Translations under genes and position numbers: made by a program
NCBI GenBank assembly: GCA_024399065.1
Contig: JAKSIB010000015.1
Coordinates: 23,393 to 87,392, forward strand
Direction of reading: 5' to 3'
Source of the DNA: Fibrobacter sp.
Lineage (GTDB): Bacteria; Fibrobacterota; Fibrobacteria; Fibrobacterales; Fibrobacteraceae
DNA length: 64,000 bases
The notes under the pieces: generated by a model
What the model saw: the letters and a program-made list of their open reading frames with translations, nothing else
Database searches by the model: none
What the model was told of the DNA's origin: nothing
Shown here: one piece after another, positions 33,905-41,800 of the stretch
Numbering within the stretch: the first letter of the stretch is position 1
Layout: each line of letters begins with the position of its first letter

Positions 33905-35071
33905 CTACCATCGCAAGCGCATGTTTGATTCTTCTTCTACGATAGCAAACGCATGCTTGATCGCATCGTCCATGTCCATGTATGAATATGTACCCAAACG
34001 TCCGACGAACTTTACACTTTTACGCATTATCTCGGATGAATTGTGCAGTTCGACATATCTTCGATACAGCTCATTATTCGCACTGTTGTTGATCGGGTAA
34101 TATGGCTCTGCCCCGGGTTTCCATGGTGCCGGGTATTCCGTACTCACGATTGTCGTTGGTGTCTTTACCGATGGGTTGAACCATTTATGCTCGATTGTGC
34201 GTGTATATTTCTGAGAATGTGTAGTATAGTTGAATACTGCATTGCCTTGCTTGTTTTCAGTCTTGTATTCTCGGTCGGTAAATTTTACAGTTCGATAGTC
34301 CAAATGACCATATTCATAATCATAAAATTCATCGATGCATCCTGAATAAAAAGTCCTGTGCCGCACTGTTGTCATGCATTTAGCTTGTTCGCCGCCTACG
34401 CCGGTTTCCACCCTGATGAGTGGGTGGGTAAGCATATTCTGGATAATAGCAGTATATCCGTCGTCAGGGATCACCTGATAGGTGTCATTAAAATAATTGT
34501 TATCGTAGGACATGCGTAGAGGCAGACGCTTGATAATATCCGGCGGAAGATCGGTGCATTTGCACCCCCATTGCTTTTCAGTATAGTCACGTATCAGCAA
34601 AGAATATATTGTACGGCCGACCATTGATATTGCCTGCTCTTCCAGATTGCGTGGGTTCTTTACATGGGCGATCTTGCGTTCGGCATTTAAAATGCGTGTG
34701 GCGTCCGCCGGCGTCACGCAGTTAGGGAATATCTGTGCGAACGTATTCATGTTGAACGGCATATTGACGGCCTTTGGTAGGCCATCTTCTCCCTTAGTGA
34801 TAGCGATCGGGCTGTTGATAAACGGATGGAACTTGCCGAAGGATGTGATAAAGTTGTATACCTCCTCGTCGCTGGTATGGAATATGTGGGCGCCGTATTT
34901 ATGCACATGTATACCGTTAACCTGTTCAGTATAGCAATTCCCGGCGACATGCTGCCTACGGTCACAGACGAGGACGCTGTATCCTTGGTTGGCAAGAAGG
35001 TTGGCGATTGTGGCACATGTAATGCCTGCGCCGACACAAAGGTAATCAACTGTTAAAGGTTCTGTTATCAT
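33905..35071 (-). CDS. glf: UDP-galactopyranose mutase
   Basis: 388 residues, full length. FAD-binding G-A-G-x-x-x-A in LCVGAGITCATIA, then CDRRQHVAGNCY and HKYGAHIFHTSDEEV, all family hallmarks; the later KQWG and the R/Y residues of the substrate pocket are in the expected order. The enzyme interconverts UDP-galactopyranose and UDP-galactofuranose. Phage-encoded copies are uncommon. It could supply galactofuranose for the glycosyltransferase at 24923 or for altering host O-antigen-like glycan. AGGAG precedes the ATG. Confidence 0.93.
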   Translation of the reverse strand: MITEPLTVDYLCVGAGITCATIANLLANQGYSVLVCDRRQHVAGNCYTEQVNGIHVHKYGAHIFHTSDEEVYNFITSFGKFHPFINSPIAITKGEDGLPKAVNMPFNMNTFAQIFPNCVTPADATRILNAERKIAHVKNPRNLEEQAISMVGRTIYSLLIRDYTEKQWGCKCTDLPPDIIKRLPLRMSYDNNYFNDTYQVIPDDGYTAIIQNMLTHPLIRVETGVGGEQAKCMTTVRHRTFYSGCIDEFYDYEYGHLDYRTVKFTDREYKTENKQGNAVFNYTTHSQKYTRTIEHKWFNPSVKTPTTIVSTEYPAPWKPGAEPYYPINNSANNELYRRYVELHNSSEIMRKSVKFVGRLGTYSYMDMDDAIKHAFAIVEEESNMRLRW

Positions 35072-35096
35072 ATTAAACTCCTACAGAAAATATAGT

Positions 35097-35104
35097 TATA
35101 AACA
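35097..35104 (+). promoter_or_regulatory. Variant of the TATAAACT octamer (TATAAACA)
   Basis: TATAAACA within AGTTATAAACAC, 24 bases before the amidase ATG. The reverse strand reads TATAACTATA upstream of glf, so the site may serve both divergent genes. One base differs from the octamer. Confidence 0.4.
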
Positions 35105-35128
35105 CTTGTAGATACAAGGAGGTATAGT

Positions 35129-36115
35129 ATGACACCCGAAAAAATTGCAGACCGTGAATATTCATTTGCCCTGAAGCTGATCGACTCTGCTGCGACCCAG
35201 TTTACTGCAGGCGAAAAAATAAATATAGGTGGCGATGTTTTCATCACTCCACTAACAGCACCGCATGATTCGTATTATTACAAGGCAAAAACCAAAAAGA
35301 CTCAGATCTGCCTGCACTTTACTGCAGGGGTTCTTCCGGGTGACATTTCGGCGTTGAGTAAACCGAATAACCATGTGTCAGTACCATTTGTCGTTGCTCG
35401 TGACGGCAATATCTATCAGCTGTTCGACCCCGATTACTGGTCATACCACTTGGGCTCGGCAGCTATCGGCGGAAACGGAGTTATGTCCAAAATGTCGATC
35501 GGCATAGAAATTTCTAATTACGGTCCTATGAAACTGCAGGGGGACAAGTTCATCGACGCATACGGAAGCACATATACGTCTGACCCGTCGTTCATCGAGA
35601 ATGTGTCGTACAGAGGATATGACTATTATGCTAAGATGACTGACTGCCAGATCGACTCGGTATGCTATCTGATCAAGTATCTATGCGATAAATTTGACAT
35701 CCCCGACATATTTAAGGAAGATATCGGCAATGTATTCGGTTCTCCGTCTGATGCAAAGTTGTTTACCGGAATCATGTGCCACAGCGACGTTCGTGCTGAC
35801 AAGTTTGATTGGCCGCCTGAGATTGCTTTGCAGGTAAAGAACCGTTATGACGAATTGTTCCACAAAGTGATTTCGGTTGAATGTCCGCCCGAACCCGAAC
35901 CCGAACCTGAACCGGAATTACCGGTCGCCGCCGATCACGGTGCAGACGATAAGCCACTATCTGAATTGCATGAATTTACAGTTGGAGAGAATGCAGCCGG
36001 CGATCCAGTTGTTGTTGACAAAACTGCGGAGTCTGAACCCAGCGCAGTCAAAAAATCTGTGCTTCAGAAGATCCTTGATATACTTTTGGGGTTGTTTAAA
36101 TCACGTCAGAAATAA
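35129..36115 (+). CDS. N-acetylmuramoyl-L-alanine amidase (Amidase_2), endolysin
   Basis: 328 residues after a strong AAGGAGG. Amidase_2 zinc and substrate motifs: LHFTAG (H63), SYHLGS (H107), GIEISNYG and CHSDVRADKFDWP (H218 with the downstream Lys/Asp). These enzymes cleave the sugar-peptide link of peptidoglycan. A Pro-Glu repeat linker (PEPEPEPEPE) at about 251-262 leads to an acidic tail and a C-terminal amphipathic helix (VLQKILDILLGLFKS) that could bind membrane. No signal peptide, so a holin or the membrane helix is needed for export. Confidence 0.9.
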   Translation: MTPEKIADREYSFALKLIDSAATQFTAGEKINIGGDVFITPLTAPHDSYYYKAKTKKTQICLHFTAGVLPGDISALSKPNNHVSVPFVVARDGNIYQLFDPDYWSYHLGSAAIGGNGVMSKMSIGIEISNYGPMKLQGDKFIDAYGSTYTSDPSFIENVSYRGYDYYAKMTDCQIDSVCYLIKYLCDKFDIPDIFKEDIGNVFGSPSDAKLFTGIMCHSDVRADKFDWPPEIALQVKNRYDELFHKVISVECPPEPEPEPEPELPVAADHGADDKPLSELHEFTVGENAAGDPVVVDKTAESEPSAVKKSVLQKILDILLGLFKSRQK

Positions 36116-36135
36116 TGGAATGATAATCAAAACAG

Positions 36136-36173
36136 GCTCACGTATTGACGACGTGAGCTTTTTTTGTTATATT
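36136..36173 (+). promoter_or_regulatory. Fused terminator-promoter
   Basis: Hairpin GCTCACGT / ACGTGAGC (36136-36143, 36151-36158) followed by TTTTTTT ends the amidase transcript. TTGACG (36145-36150) lies in its loop, the 3' arm plus T-run is the 17-base spacer and TATATT (36168-36173) follows. The same design is at 46551 and 57592. The expected downstream gene is interrupted by the TnpB element at 36213; only a 7-codon frame remains. Confidence 0.85.
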
Positions 36174-36212
36174 GGTGGTGAGGATTAATGATGACTAATG
36201 ATTACGCTTAAC

Positions 36213-37545
36213 GGAAAGCCCACGGCTTTAGCCGTGGGATGATGAAACAGGTTGCCAACTAGGAAAAGTTTTTGCAGATTGTTATAAACTTATTTATGAT
36301 AAGAGTTCTTGGCAGTCCTCCTATCAAGGTTAGATTTTAGAATGTCCTCGGAACGCTGACTGCCAATTTTAAGTGTTTCGGGGACATTTTGCTTATCTAT
36401 GGTTGAATTGAAGACATACAAGTACAAGCTGTATAATCGAGATGCGTTGAAGTATCTCGACGGAATACTTGTTATTGCTGGTCGGATATACAACCACTGT
36501 ATAGCTTTGCATCGTAGGTACTACGGCATCTACCATAAGATGCTGAACAAGTATCAGTTGCAGAAGCACTTAACCAAATTGAAACGACAGTATCCAGAGT
36601 GGAATGAGGTTCCTTCGCAAGCCGTACAAGATATAACGGATAGAATAGACCGAGCATATAGGTTGTTCTTCTCCAATCTAAAGGCTGGGAAGAAGACTAA
36701 TCCACCGCACTTCCAGAAGACGGCTAAATATCATTCGTTCACGACGAAGCAAGCTGGATATAAGTTCCATGGTTTAAATCGTGTTAAGATAGGCAAGAAA
36801 GACTTCCCCTACTGGAACAGCAGGGATTTCGAAGGCAATGTCAAGACCTTGACCGTCAAACGCAAGAGCAACGGATTCTACATATACGTCGTCGTAGAGC
36901 AAGAATGTACACAGACAGAGTGGATTAAATCGGGTGAAATCGTTGGTTTTGATTTCAGTCTGCATAACTTTCTCGTAAGTTCTAACGGCGATGATTGCAG
37001 TATGCCAAAGCTACTGCGGAAGAACCTCAATTCTTTAAGGAACTTATCGGAGAAATACCGTAGGTCTAAAGGAAAACGAGGTTCGCTGCGTACATTGCAG
37101 AAGCTATATGAGAAGGTGGCTAATCAGCGTTTGGACATGCACTGGAAGCTGGCACGGCAAATGTGCCGTGACTACGATGTGATGGTGTTCGAGACGCTAG
37201 ACTTAGCTAATATGTCCAAGAAATACAAGAAATCGATGTATGACTTCGGGTTCAACACTTTCTTGGTCATAATTGAGTATGTGGCACATAAGACTGGAAA
37301 GACAGTTATGTATGCCGATAAATACTTTCCATCGTCACAGCTATGTAGTGAATGTGGCTATCAGAACCATCTATTGAAGGATGTGTCTATCCGTGAATGG
37401 ACTTGCCCAGTATGCGGATGTCATCACGATAGAGACCTGAATGCCGCTCGAAACTTATGTAAGGTAGGGGCATCTACCTTTGGGACATGTTGCTCGTATG
37501 TAGCAGCTCCCTGAATCCCACGACTTTAGTCGTGGGAGTATGTCA
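36213..37545 (+). mobile_element. IS605-superfamily TnpB-only element (type B, copy 1)
   Basis: The left end carries GAAAGCCCACGG and a hairpin CCCACGGC-TTTA-GCCGTGGG (36219-36238). The right end carries GAATCCCACGAC-TTTA-GTCGTGGG (37517-37536) then AGTATGTCAAA. The same ends, in the other orientation, are at 48967-50338. Flank before the left end is TTAAC; the other copy has TGAAC. No tnpA. About 1.33 kb. Confidence 0.85.
36399..37514 (+). CDS. tnpB: TnpB family RNA-guided nuclease (type B, copy 1)
   Basis: 371 residues. D185 in GFDFSLHNF, E265 in FETLDLANM, zinc ribbon CSECG...CPVCG and D346 in HDRDLNAARN are all intact. Highly similar to the 49012-50115 copy over its whole length, so the pair arose recently by transposition or duplication. 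The right-end sequence after the gene would encode the guide scaffold. Confidence 0.9.
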   Translation: MVELKTYKYKLYNRDALKYLDGILVIAGRIYNHCIALHRRYYGIYHKMLNKYQLQKHLTKLKRQYPEWNEVPSQAVQDITDRIDRAYRLFFSNLKAGKKTNPPHFQKTAKYHSFTTKQAGYKFHGLNRVKIGKKDFPYWNSRDFEGNVKTLTVKRKSNGFYIYVVVEQECTQTEWIKSGEIVGFDFSLHNFLVSSNGDDCSMPKLLRKNLNSLRNLSEKYRRSKGKRGSLRTLQKLYEKVANQRLDMHWKLARQMCRDYDVMVFETLDLANMSKKYKKSMYDFGFNTFLVIIEYVAHKTGKTVMYADKYFPSSQLCSECGYQNHLLKDVSIREWTCPVCGCHHDRDLNAARNLCKVGASTFGTCCSYVAAP

Positions 37546-37709
37546 AAAGCTCAGGTCTAATGAACAATGGTTGTCCAAGGGTGAACCGTGGCACGGAACG
37601 TGCGTGAAAAGCTGGATGACAGACAGTTCATTGTGTAGTAGTTTAAAATATGGTCTGATCCGGGACGGATCATGCCATGCAAACCAACCTTTGATCACAG
37701 GATGTAAAT
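37546..37709 (+). other. Interval right of the TnpB element, no confident gene
   Basis: 164 bases. A 47-codon frame remains open across the element boundary and ends at 37717 with Cys/Trp-rich sequence, and may be the tail of the gene that the element split. A small hairpin GATCCG-GGAC-GGATC lies near 37660. No promoter or start codon with Shine-Dalgarno before 37710. Confidence 0.4.
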
Positions 37710-37799
37710 ATGATTAAAAATAAATTTGAATACATTGTCACGCTGGTTATTTTGACCATCATATGTTTGTTTTTCAAGAATAACAACGACGACGAATAG
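37710..37799 (+). CDS. Very small membrane protein (29 aa)
   Basis: MIKNKFEYIVTLVILTIICL then FFKNNNDDE. One membrane helix with a basic N-terminus and acidic C-terminus; GGATG lies 7 bases upstream. The next gene starts 9 bases on. Small but well formed. Confidence 0.55.
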   Translation: MIKNKFEYIVTLVILTIICLFFKNNNDDE

Positions 37800-37808
37800 G
37801 GAATTACT

Positions 37809-38033
37809 ATGAAAGTAGCGAAATGGATTCAGTACACCATGGACCTTGTTGACGATCCACGTACAGATACCAACGACGTATGGGATGCGGTCGTCCACGA
37901 TATCATTAAGCACCAATATTGCTTCGATGCCCAGTATCATCAATATGGCAGTAACGGGGTCCCCGTCATTGAATTTGACGACGGAACTCAGCTGCCGAGT
38001 TTGTATACTCAGCGTGTGTGTGGGGCAGATTGA
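37809..38033 (+). CDS. Hypothetical protein (74 aa)
   Basis: Begins MKVAKWIQYTMDLVDDPRTD after AGGGAATT. Mixed alpha/beta, ends VCGAD. The stop overlaps the next ATG as TGATG. No family recognised. Confidence 0.62.
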   Translation: MKVAKWIQYTMDLVDDPRTDTNDVWDAVVHDIIKHQYCFDAQYHQYGSNGVPVIEFDDGTQLPSLYTQRVCGAD

Positions 38034-38140
38034 TGGCTGAAGCATGGAATAAGATGACCAACCAAAACTATTCCTATATGGATTTTTATTGGGGTCTCCC
38101 CGCCGGCGTTGGCGCTAAATTCCCCACTAATAAACTATAG
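38033..38140 (+). CDS. Very small protein (35 aa)
   Basis: The ATG overlaps the previous stop (TGATG). MAEAWNKMTNQNYSYMDFYW is followed by GLPAGVGAKFPTNKL. Aromatic and Asn-rich. Plausible by coupling only. Confidence 0.45.
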   Translation: MAEAWNKMTNQNYSYMDFYWGLPAGVGAKFPTNKL

Positions 38141-38172
38141 TTATACCAATCAGTTAATTATGAGGTGAACCG

Positions 38173-38430
38173 ATGCCAACTGCCAAGGAAACAAAACGGC
38201 AACGAGCTGAACGCATAAAGGCGTCATGCAACGGCGCCACCCTACATACCCGGGTTGTTCAGTCGAATAAAAAATATTCACGAAAAATCAAGCACGTCAA
38301 CAAGTCCATCGCCGAAGCGATGGATTTTTCAGTTGAACAGGTATCCAAAATGCACATCGCTATGTCTAGCTATATAGAATGCGTCATTTCTGGATATCTT
38401 CGATCCATAGGAAACTCTGTCGTTGCGTAA
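38173..38430 (+). CDS. Basic hypothetical protein (85 aa)
   Basis: Strong GAGGTG Shine-Dalgarno. The first 50 residues are Lys/Arg-rich (ETKRQRAERIKAS, RKIKHVNKS), then a helix. Could bind nucleic acid. Its last 102 bases overlap the 3' end of the opposing gene 38329-38811. A TATAGTTATACC stretch 20 bases upstream is a poor match to the phage octamer. Confidence 0.58.
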   Translation: MPTAKETKRQRAERIKASCNGATLHTRVVQSNKKYSRKIKHVNKSIAEAMDFSVEQVSKMHIAMSSYIECVISGYLRSIGNSVVA

Positions 38431-38811
38431 ATACACATTACGTGCGTCGTCCGATAAGATTGCCAAGTGATTTGTTAATGGTGCATTGAACATGACGAAC
38501 ATTGTTTTGGTCAGTTGTTTACTAGGATCCTTGTCGTCGATCCAGAAATGCCGCTTGCGTGGCAAAAGCTGGATATCCGGGTACGGGAACTCGAACTTGG
38601 TCCACACCTCTTTTACCTCGACCTCGACATTGGCAATATGCTTTCCGTTATGATTAAATACTTGAAAGTCTTCGATATACGGATCAGACGGTTCAACTAA
38701 TTTAGGCCAAGTCCCATCTTTTAGTCTGAATTTTTCGCATTGGTAGAATAAACGTATAAATGCCTGCTTAGCTGCTGCGTCAGTACGGTTAAATGCTGCC
38801 GAATCAAACAT
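38329..38811 (-). CDS. Hypothetical protein (160 aa)
   Basis: Starts after GGAGGTGAT, an excellent Shine-Dalgarno. Begins MFDSAAFNRTDAAAKQAFIR; contains VEVEVKEVWTKFEFPYPD and LLPRKRHFWIDDKDP. Mixed fold, no known family. The 3' end overlaps the opposing gene by 102 bases. Divergent from the radical SAM gene. Confidence 0.68.
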   Translation of the reverse strand: MFDSAAFNRTDAAAKQAFIRLFYQCEKFRLKDGTWPKLVEPSDPYIEDFQVFNHNGKHIANVEVEVKEVWTKFEFPYPDIQLLPRKRHFWIDDKDPSKQLTKTMFVMFNAPLTNHLAILSDDARNVYLRNDRVSYGSKISRNDAFYIARHSDVHFGYLFN

Positions 38812-38849
38812 ATCACCTCCATTTGGAAAAGTTTAATAATACAAAGATT

Positions 38850-38877
38850 TTGATTTCATTCCAAATTTTGCTATATA
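38850..38877 (+). promoter_or_regulatory. TTGATT-N16-TATATA promoter, leaderless
   Basis: Near-consensus boxes at 38850-38855 and 38872-38877. The ATG at 38885 is 7 bases after the -10 box and no Shine-Dalgarno is present. Confidence 0.6.
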
Positions 38878-38884
38878 TCATCCC

Positions 38885-39883
38885 ATGAGCTACTGTATTT
38901 ATCCATTGACAACGCTTAACGTTACCCCGCACATTGTGGTGCCATGTAACGCCGGCGAAATGATCCACGAAGAACGTGCTAAATGCCTCCAAAAGCCTAA
39001 TCAGGTGAGTTGGGGTAATTTTAATTGGGATTTGTATCGACGCAAGATTGCCAACGATGATTACTCTGGATGCGTCAAGTGCGATAAGTTTAATCATCAG
39101 GACTTGTTTTTCTATGATGATGCTCGCCTGAAGGCTGAATATCCTGAATTTGCTGATGATGTAATAGCGTATAGAAATGGCGACTATTCTAAATTAGATG
39201 TCCCGCCGATCTTAATTGTGTCTTTCGACCCCAGTTGCAACTTGACATGTCCGATTTGCCGTTCTAGTAAGATCGATATTGGCCACGAAAATATTCTGGA
39301 CGTTAATGCAATGGTCGAGACAATGAATACCGTTCAGGCGTATATTCCGCACGCAAAGCGGGTCATTGTATCAGGCGACGGCGAAGCATGCCATTCACCA
39401 TGGTATAGGCGCATATTGCAGTATTTTGATGGACCGGCTAAAATCACATTGATGTCTAATTGCACGTTGATGAATGATGCTTTCTGGAATTCATTGCCGC
39501 AGCATGTGATGAATGCAATAGACTCCATCCACATTTCTTTCAACGGAACTACAAAGGATGTTTACGAGAAGACAATGCGAGGAGCCAAATTTGAAACATT
39601 CCTAGAAAATATGGAGCTGATCGACGTGCTGAAGGCTAAATATGGGTTTACCACGAAGGCGGTTTACACAATTTCGCAGGATAATCTTGGGGACTACAGC
39701 AATGTCCCTAAATTTGCGCATGACAAACACTTTGACAAATTACACATTGGTATTGCGCATAACATATCCAGAGTAGTCGATAATAATATCATATCCGGCG
39801 AGCGGATCATCTATAGTCATGTGTTATACGATAACCTAAATAATAAATTAAAAATGCTGCATGATGAATTTAATGCGAGGTAA
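38885..39883 (+). CDS. Radical SAM protein
   Basis: 332 residues. The [4Fe-4S] motif C118-N-L-T-C122-P-I-C125 is in SFDPSCNLTCPICRS, followed by the G-D-G-E block (SGDGEACHSP) that binds SAM. Cysteines at 21, 63 and 66 in the N-terminal extension (C-x-x-C at 63-66) might hold an auxiliary cluster. The architecture resembles phage 'twitch'-type radical SAM proteins of unknown substrate that occur near hypothetical peptides. The next small gene (39885) starts one base later and could encode a partner or substrate. Confidence 0.88.
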   Translation: MSYCIYPLTTLNVTPHIVVPCNAGEMIHEERAKCLQKPNQVSWGNFNWDLYRRKIANDDYSGCVKCDKFNHQDLFFYDDARLKAEYPEFADDVIAYRNGDYSKLDVPPILIVSFDPSCNLTCPICRSSKIDIGHENILDVNAMVETMNTVQAYIPHAKRVIVSGDGEACHSPWYRRILQYFDGPAKITLMSNCTLMNDAFWNSLPQHVMNAIDSIHISFNGTTKDVYEKTMRGAKFETFLENMELIDVLKAKYGFTTKAVYTISQDNLGDYSNVPKFAHDKHFDKLHIGIAHNISRVVDNNIISGERIIYSHVLYDNLNNKLKMLHDEFNAR

Positions 39884-39884
39884 T

Positions 39885-40160
39885 ATGACTGCACTAAACA
39901 AGAAGAATAAGGCAGATGGGCATAGACTAACACATCGTACCCGGAGAAATTGCTGGGGAACCCAGACAAATGAGCATTGTAAGCGTGGAGCATATTATGA
40001 CCAAGGCATGCGTCAACGCTTGAAGCATGAAAGTAATGCTGCCATTGATGTAATGAATGATGTCACTTTTGATGAAAGACAGGAGTTGTCATTAAAAATG
40101 GAAGACGATTATATACTGGATGTATTTGATACTTCTGATTATGACAAGATGAGTATTTAA
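39885..40160 (+). CDS. Basic hypothetical protein downstream of the radical SAM gene (91 aa)
   Basis: ATG after GCGAGGTAAT, one base past the radical SAM stop, so translated together. N-terminal 50 residues are Lys/Arg/His-rich (KKNKADGHRLTHRTRR, then CWGTQTNEHC); C-terminal part is acidic. Two cysteines flank TQTNEH. Could be a substrate or partner of the radical SAM enzyme; this is inference from position. Confidence 0.62.
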   Translation: MTALNKKNKADGHRLTHRTRRNCWGTQTNEHCKRGAYYDQGMRQRLKHESNAAIDVMNDVTFDERQELSLKMEDDYILDVFDTSDYDKMSI

Positions 40161-40192
40161 CGGTCGCCAGCAGCAACCGCTATACATACGTT

Positions 40193-40432
40193 CTAGTCCT
40201 TCCAATTTTTAGTTTGAAGATCAGTATATCCGTCAATATCATCCCAATAGATACGCATTTTGTACTCAAGACCTTGATTTTCAAGTTTACCAAGCTTTTT
40301 CATCAAGACTGATAAATCATCACGTTCAAATTCAACAATGATTTTACCCCAGTCCGCAGTGTACTTAAATCCAAGTTCAAGAATACCATCCCAAAGGATT
40401 CCACCCGGTAGATATATGTGAGCTTTAATCAT
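40193..40432 (-). CDS. Hypothetical protein (79 aa)
   Basis: Last gene of the AT-rich minus-strand operon. Begins MIKAHIYLPGGILWDGILEL; ends TDLQTKNWKD. Its start lies in the junction TAG-AACAT-ATG with the upstream stop. No domain recognised. Confidence 0.66.
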   Translation of the reverse strand: MIKAHIYLPGGILWDGILELGFKYTADWGKIIVEFERDDLSVLMKKLGKLENQGLEYKMRIYWDDIDGYTDLQTKNWKD

Positions 40433-40437
40433 ATGTT

Positions 40438-40629
40438 CTAGGCCTTCTTAGTAGAATGTATGTTAAATTTAAGTCCAGCGGTGTTTGTCTTTAGACCTAT
40501 ACTAATGTCAAGCAAGTCTTCATAAAAATCAGCAGTCATAATGGCTTTTTCAATATATGCCTTTTCAAGATCAGTAAAAACTGTATCTGTTCCAAGCTTT
40601 TCAATAATAGTTTTAATGTGTTGATTCAT
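40438..40629 (-). CDS. Hypothetical protein (63 aa)
   Basis: Helical, MNQHIKTIIEKLGTDTVFTD... The junction with the upstream gene reads TAG-AACTT-ATG, one of four such junctions in this operon. No family recognised. Confidence 0.65.
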   Translation of the reverse strand: MNQHIKTIIEKLGTDTVFTDLEKAYIEKAIMTADFYEDLLDISIGLKTNTAGLKFNIHSTKKA

Positions 40630-40634
40630 AAGTT

Positions 40635-40988
40635 CTAGTCCTCGTCTTGCATTTCATTAGCGATTTCTACATCAGCATTAGCTAAACGGATTTGTTGTTC
40701 TAACCTGTGCATTTCATAATTAAGATCGTTAAAAATTTTTTTACGATAATTAATAGTGAATTGTTTAAACGCTTTAAAATCAGCAAAATATCGTTCAGAA
40801 TAAACAGAATCATTTTTTAGTCCACAACCTATCCAGTCATCATCATTATCATAAAAATCTAAAAATGGATCATGTTTTTCTATAGATCCAATAGTTTTCT
40901 TAATAGGCTTATACCATTCTTTAGGATTTCTTATATAAAGTGTATCGCCGACTTTCAAGTCTTTAAATTTCATAGCTTTAAATTTCAT
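40635..40988 (-). CDS. DLKVGDT family hypothetical protein (117 aa)
   Basis: Start ambiguous: tandem MKFKAMKFKDLKVGDT allows ATGs at 41003, 40988 and 40973; 40988 has the AACTAAAACT context. The block FKDLKVGDTLYIRNPKEW, then PIKKTIGSI, is shared with 41384-41725 and, truncated, with 10055-10120. A later Y-F-A-D-F-x-x-F block is also shared. C-terminal part is a charged helix. The small N-terminal barrel-like motif (KVGDTLYI) recalls KOW/SH3-type strands. Function unknown. Confidence 0.68.
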   Translation of the reverse strand: MKFKAMKFKDLKVGDTLYIRNPKEWYKPIKKTIGSIEKHDPFLDFYDNDDDWIGCGLKNDSVYSERYFADFKAFKQFTINYRKKIFNDLNYEMHRLEQQIRLANADVEIANEMQDED

Positions 40989-41018
40989 AGTTTTAGTTCG
41001 CATCTTGCAATTGTTACA

Positions 41019-41378
41019 CTATTTTGCATTAAATGTACAATAATCTCTAAATGCTGAAATGGAATCCTCAATAGCATTGTTCAATTTCTTTGTATTAACG
41101 ACCAAACAATAATTTGTCCAATCATTCTTACAGGCAATTTCTGGATTGTATTTTTCTCTTGCTATCTTAGCATTCTTGATTGCTTCATCATATCTTTTGG
41201 CTGTCCATTCGTCAAAAGGTGGCAGTACAAAAGCATAAATTAGAGATACCACAACCAACAATACAAAGGTAATAATGGATGTTTTCATATTATTGCCGCT
41301 TGTAGTTATTGAAGCCATAAAAATAATTGACAACGAAAGAATTAATAAAACAAAAGATACAATAGTGTACATGATCAT
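41019..41378 (-). CDS. Two-helix membrane protein (119 aa)
   Basis: Membrane helices at about residues 2-23 and 32-52, then a soluble domain of about 65 residues (FDEWTAKRYDEAIKNAKIAR..., with two Cys in ACKNDWTNYC). Junction TAG-AACTT-ATG with the upstream gene. Role unknown. Confidence 0.7.
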   Translation of the reverse strand: MIMYTIVSFVLLILSLSIIFMASITTSGNNMKTSIITFVLLVVVSLIYAFVLPPFDEWTAKRYDEAIKNAKIAREKYNPEIACKNDWTNYCLVVNTKKLNNAIEDSISAFRDYCTFNAK

Positions 41379-41383
41379 AAGTT

Positions 41384-41725
41384 CTACTCCTTGTCTACCA
41401 TAAGTCCAGCCGTTGCTAAATCATCCACTGCACTGCCAAGCGCTTTAGCAACTGTTTGCATTTCATTTTGAAGATGTTTAATATTCTTCATATGGTAATT
41501 TTCCCAGTATTTCTTGAACGTATCAAAATCAGCAAATATACCACTTCCGAAACCTTGCGAACGTTTTGCTATGGCCTCGCCGATAAGCTCGCCGTCAGCC
41601 GTATAGAACCGTAGCCATATTCCATCTGGCACAATGTTGCCAATAGTTTTCTTAATGGGCTTCTCCCACTGCTTTGGATTTTTTACAAAGATAGTGTCGC
41701 CCACTTTCAAGTCTTTAAATATCAT
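41384..41725 (-). CDS. DLKVGDT family hypothetical protein (113 aa)
   Basis: Start at 41725 (MIFKDLKVGDTIFVKNP) matches the paralog at 40988; an ATG at 41743 adds six residues. Shared with the paralog are NPK-x-W-x-KPIKKTIG-x-I and I-F-A-D-F-x-T-F. Ends in a helix. The two copies lie with one gene between them and are clearly diverged duplicates. Confidence 0.7.
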   Translation of the reverse strand: MIFKDLKVGDTIFVKNPKQWEKPIKKTIGNIVPDGIWLRFYTADGELIGEAIAKRSQGFGSGIFADFDTFKKYWENYHMKNIKHLQNEMQTVAKALGSAVDDLATAGLMVDKE

Positions 41726-41800
41726 AGTATTATTTTCTCGCAAACATTGTTTTGGTACAAATATACATTATTAAAACTAGGAAAATTATCTTCCTAAATC

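Noticed and set aside
36283..36290. TATAAACT in the left part of a TnpB element as evidence for late tnpB expression
   Set aside because: It lies over 100 bases before the gene in AT-rich sequence; may be chance, so not listed as a promoter.
36219..37536. Hairpins with CCCACG arms, first considered as CRISPR repeats or terminators
   Set aside because: They occur only at the two ends of TnpB elements, without spacers in series; they are IS605-type element ends.
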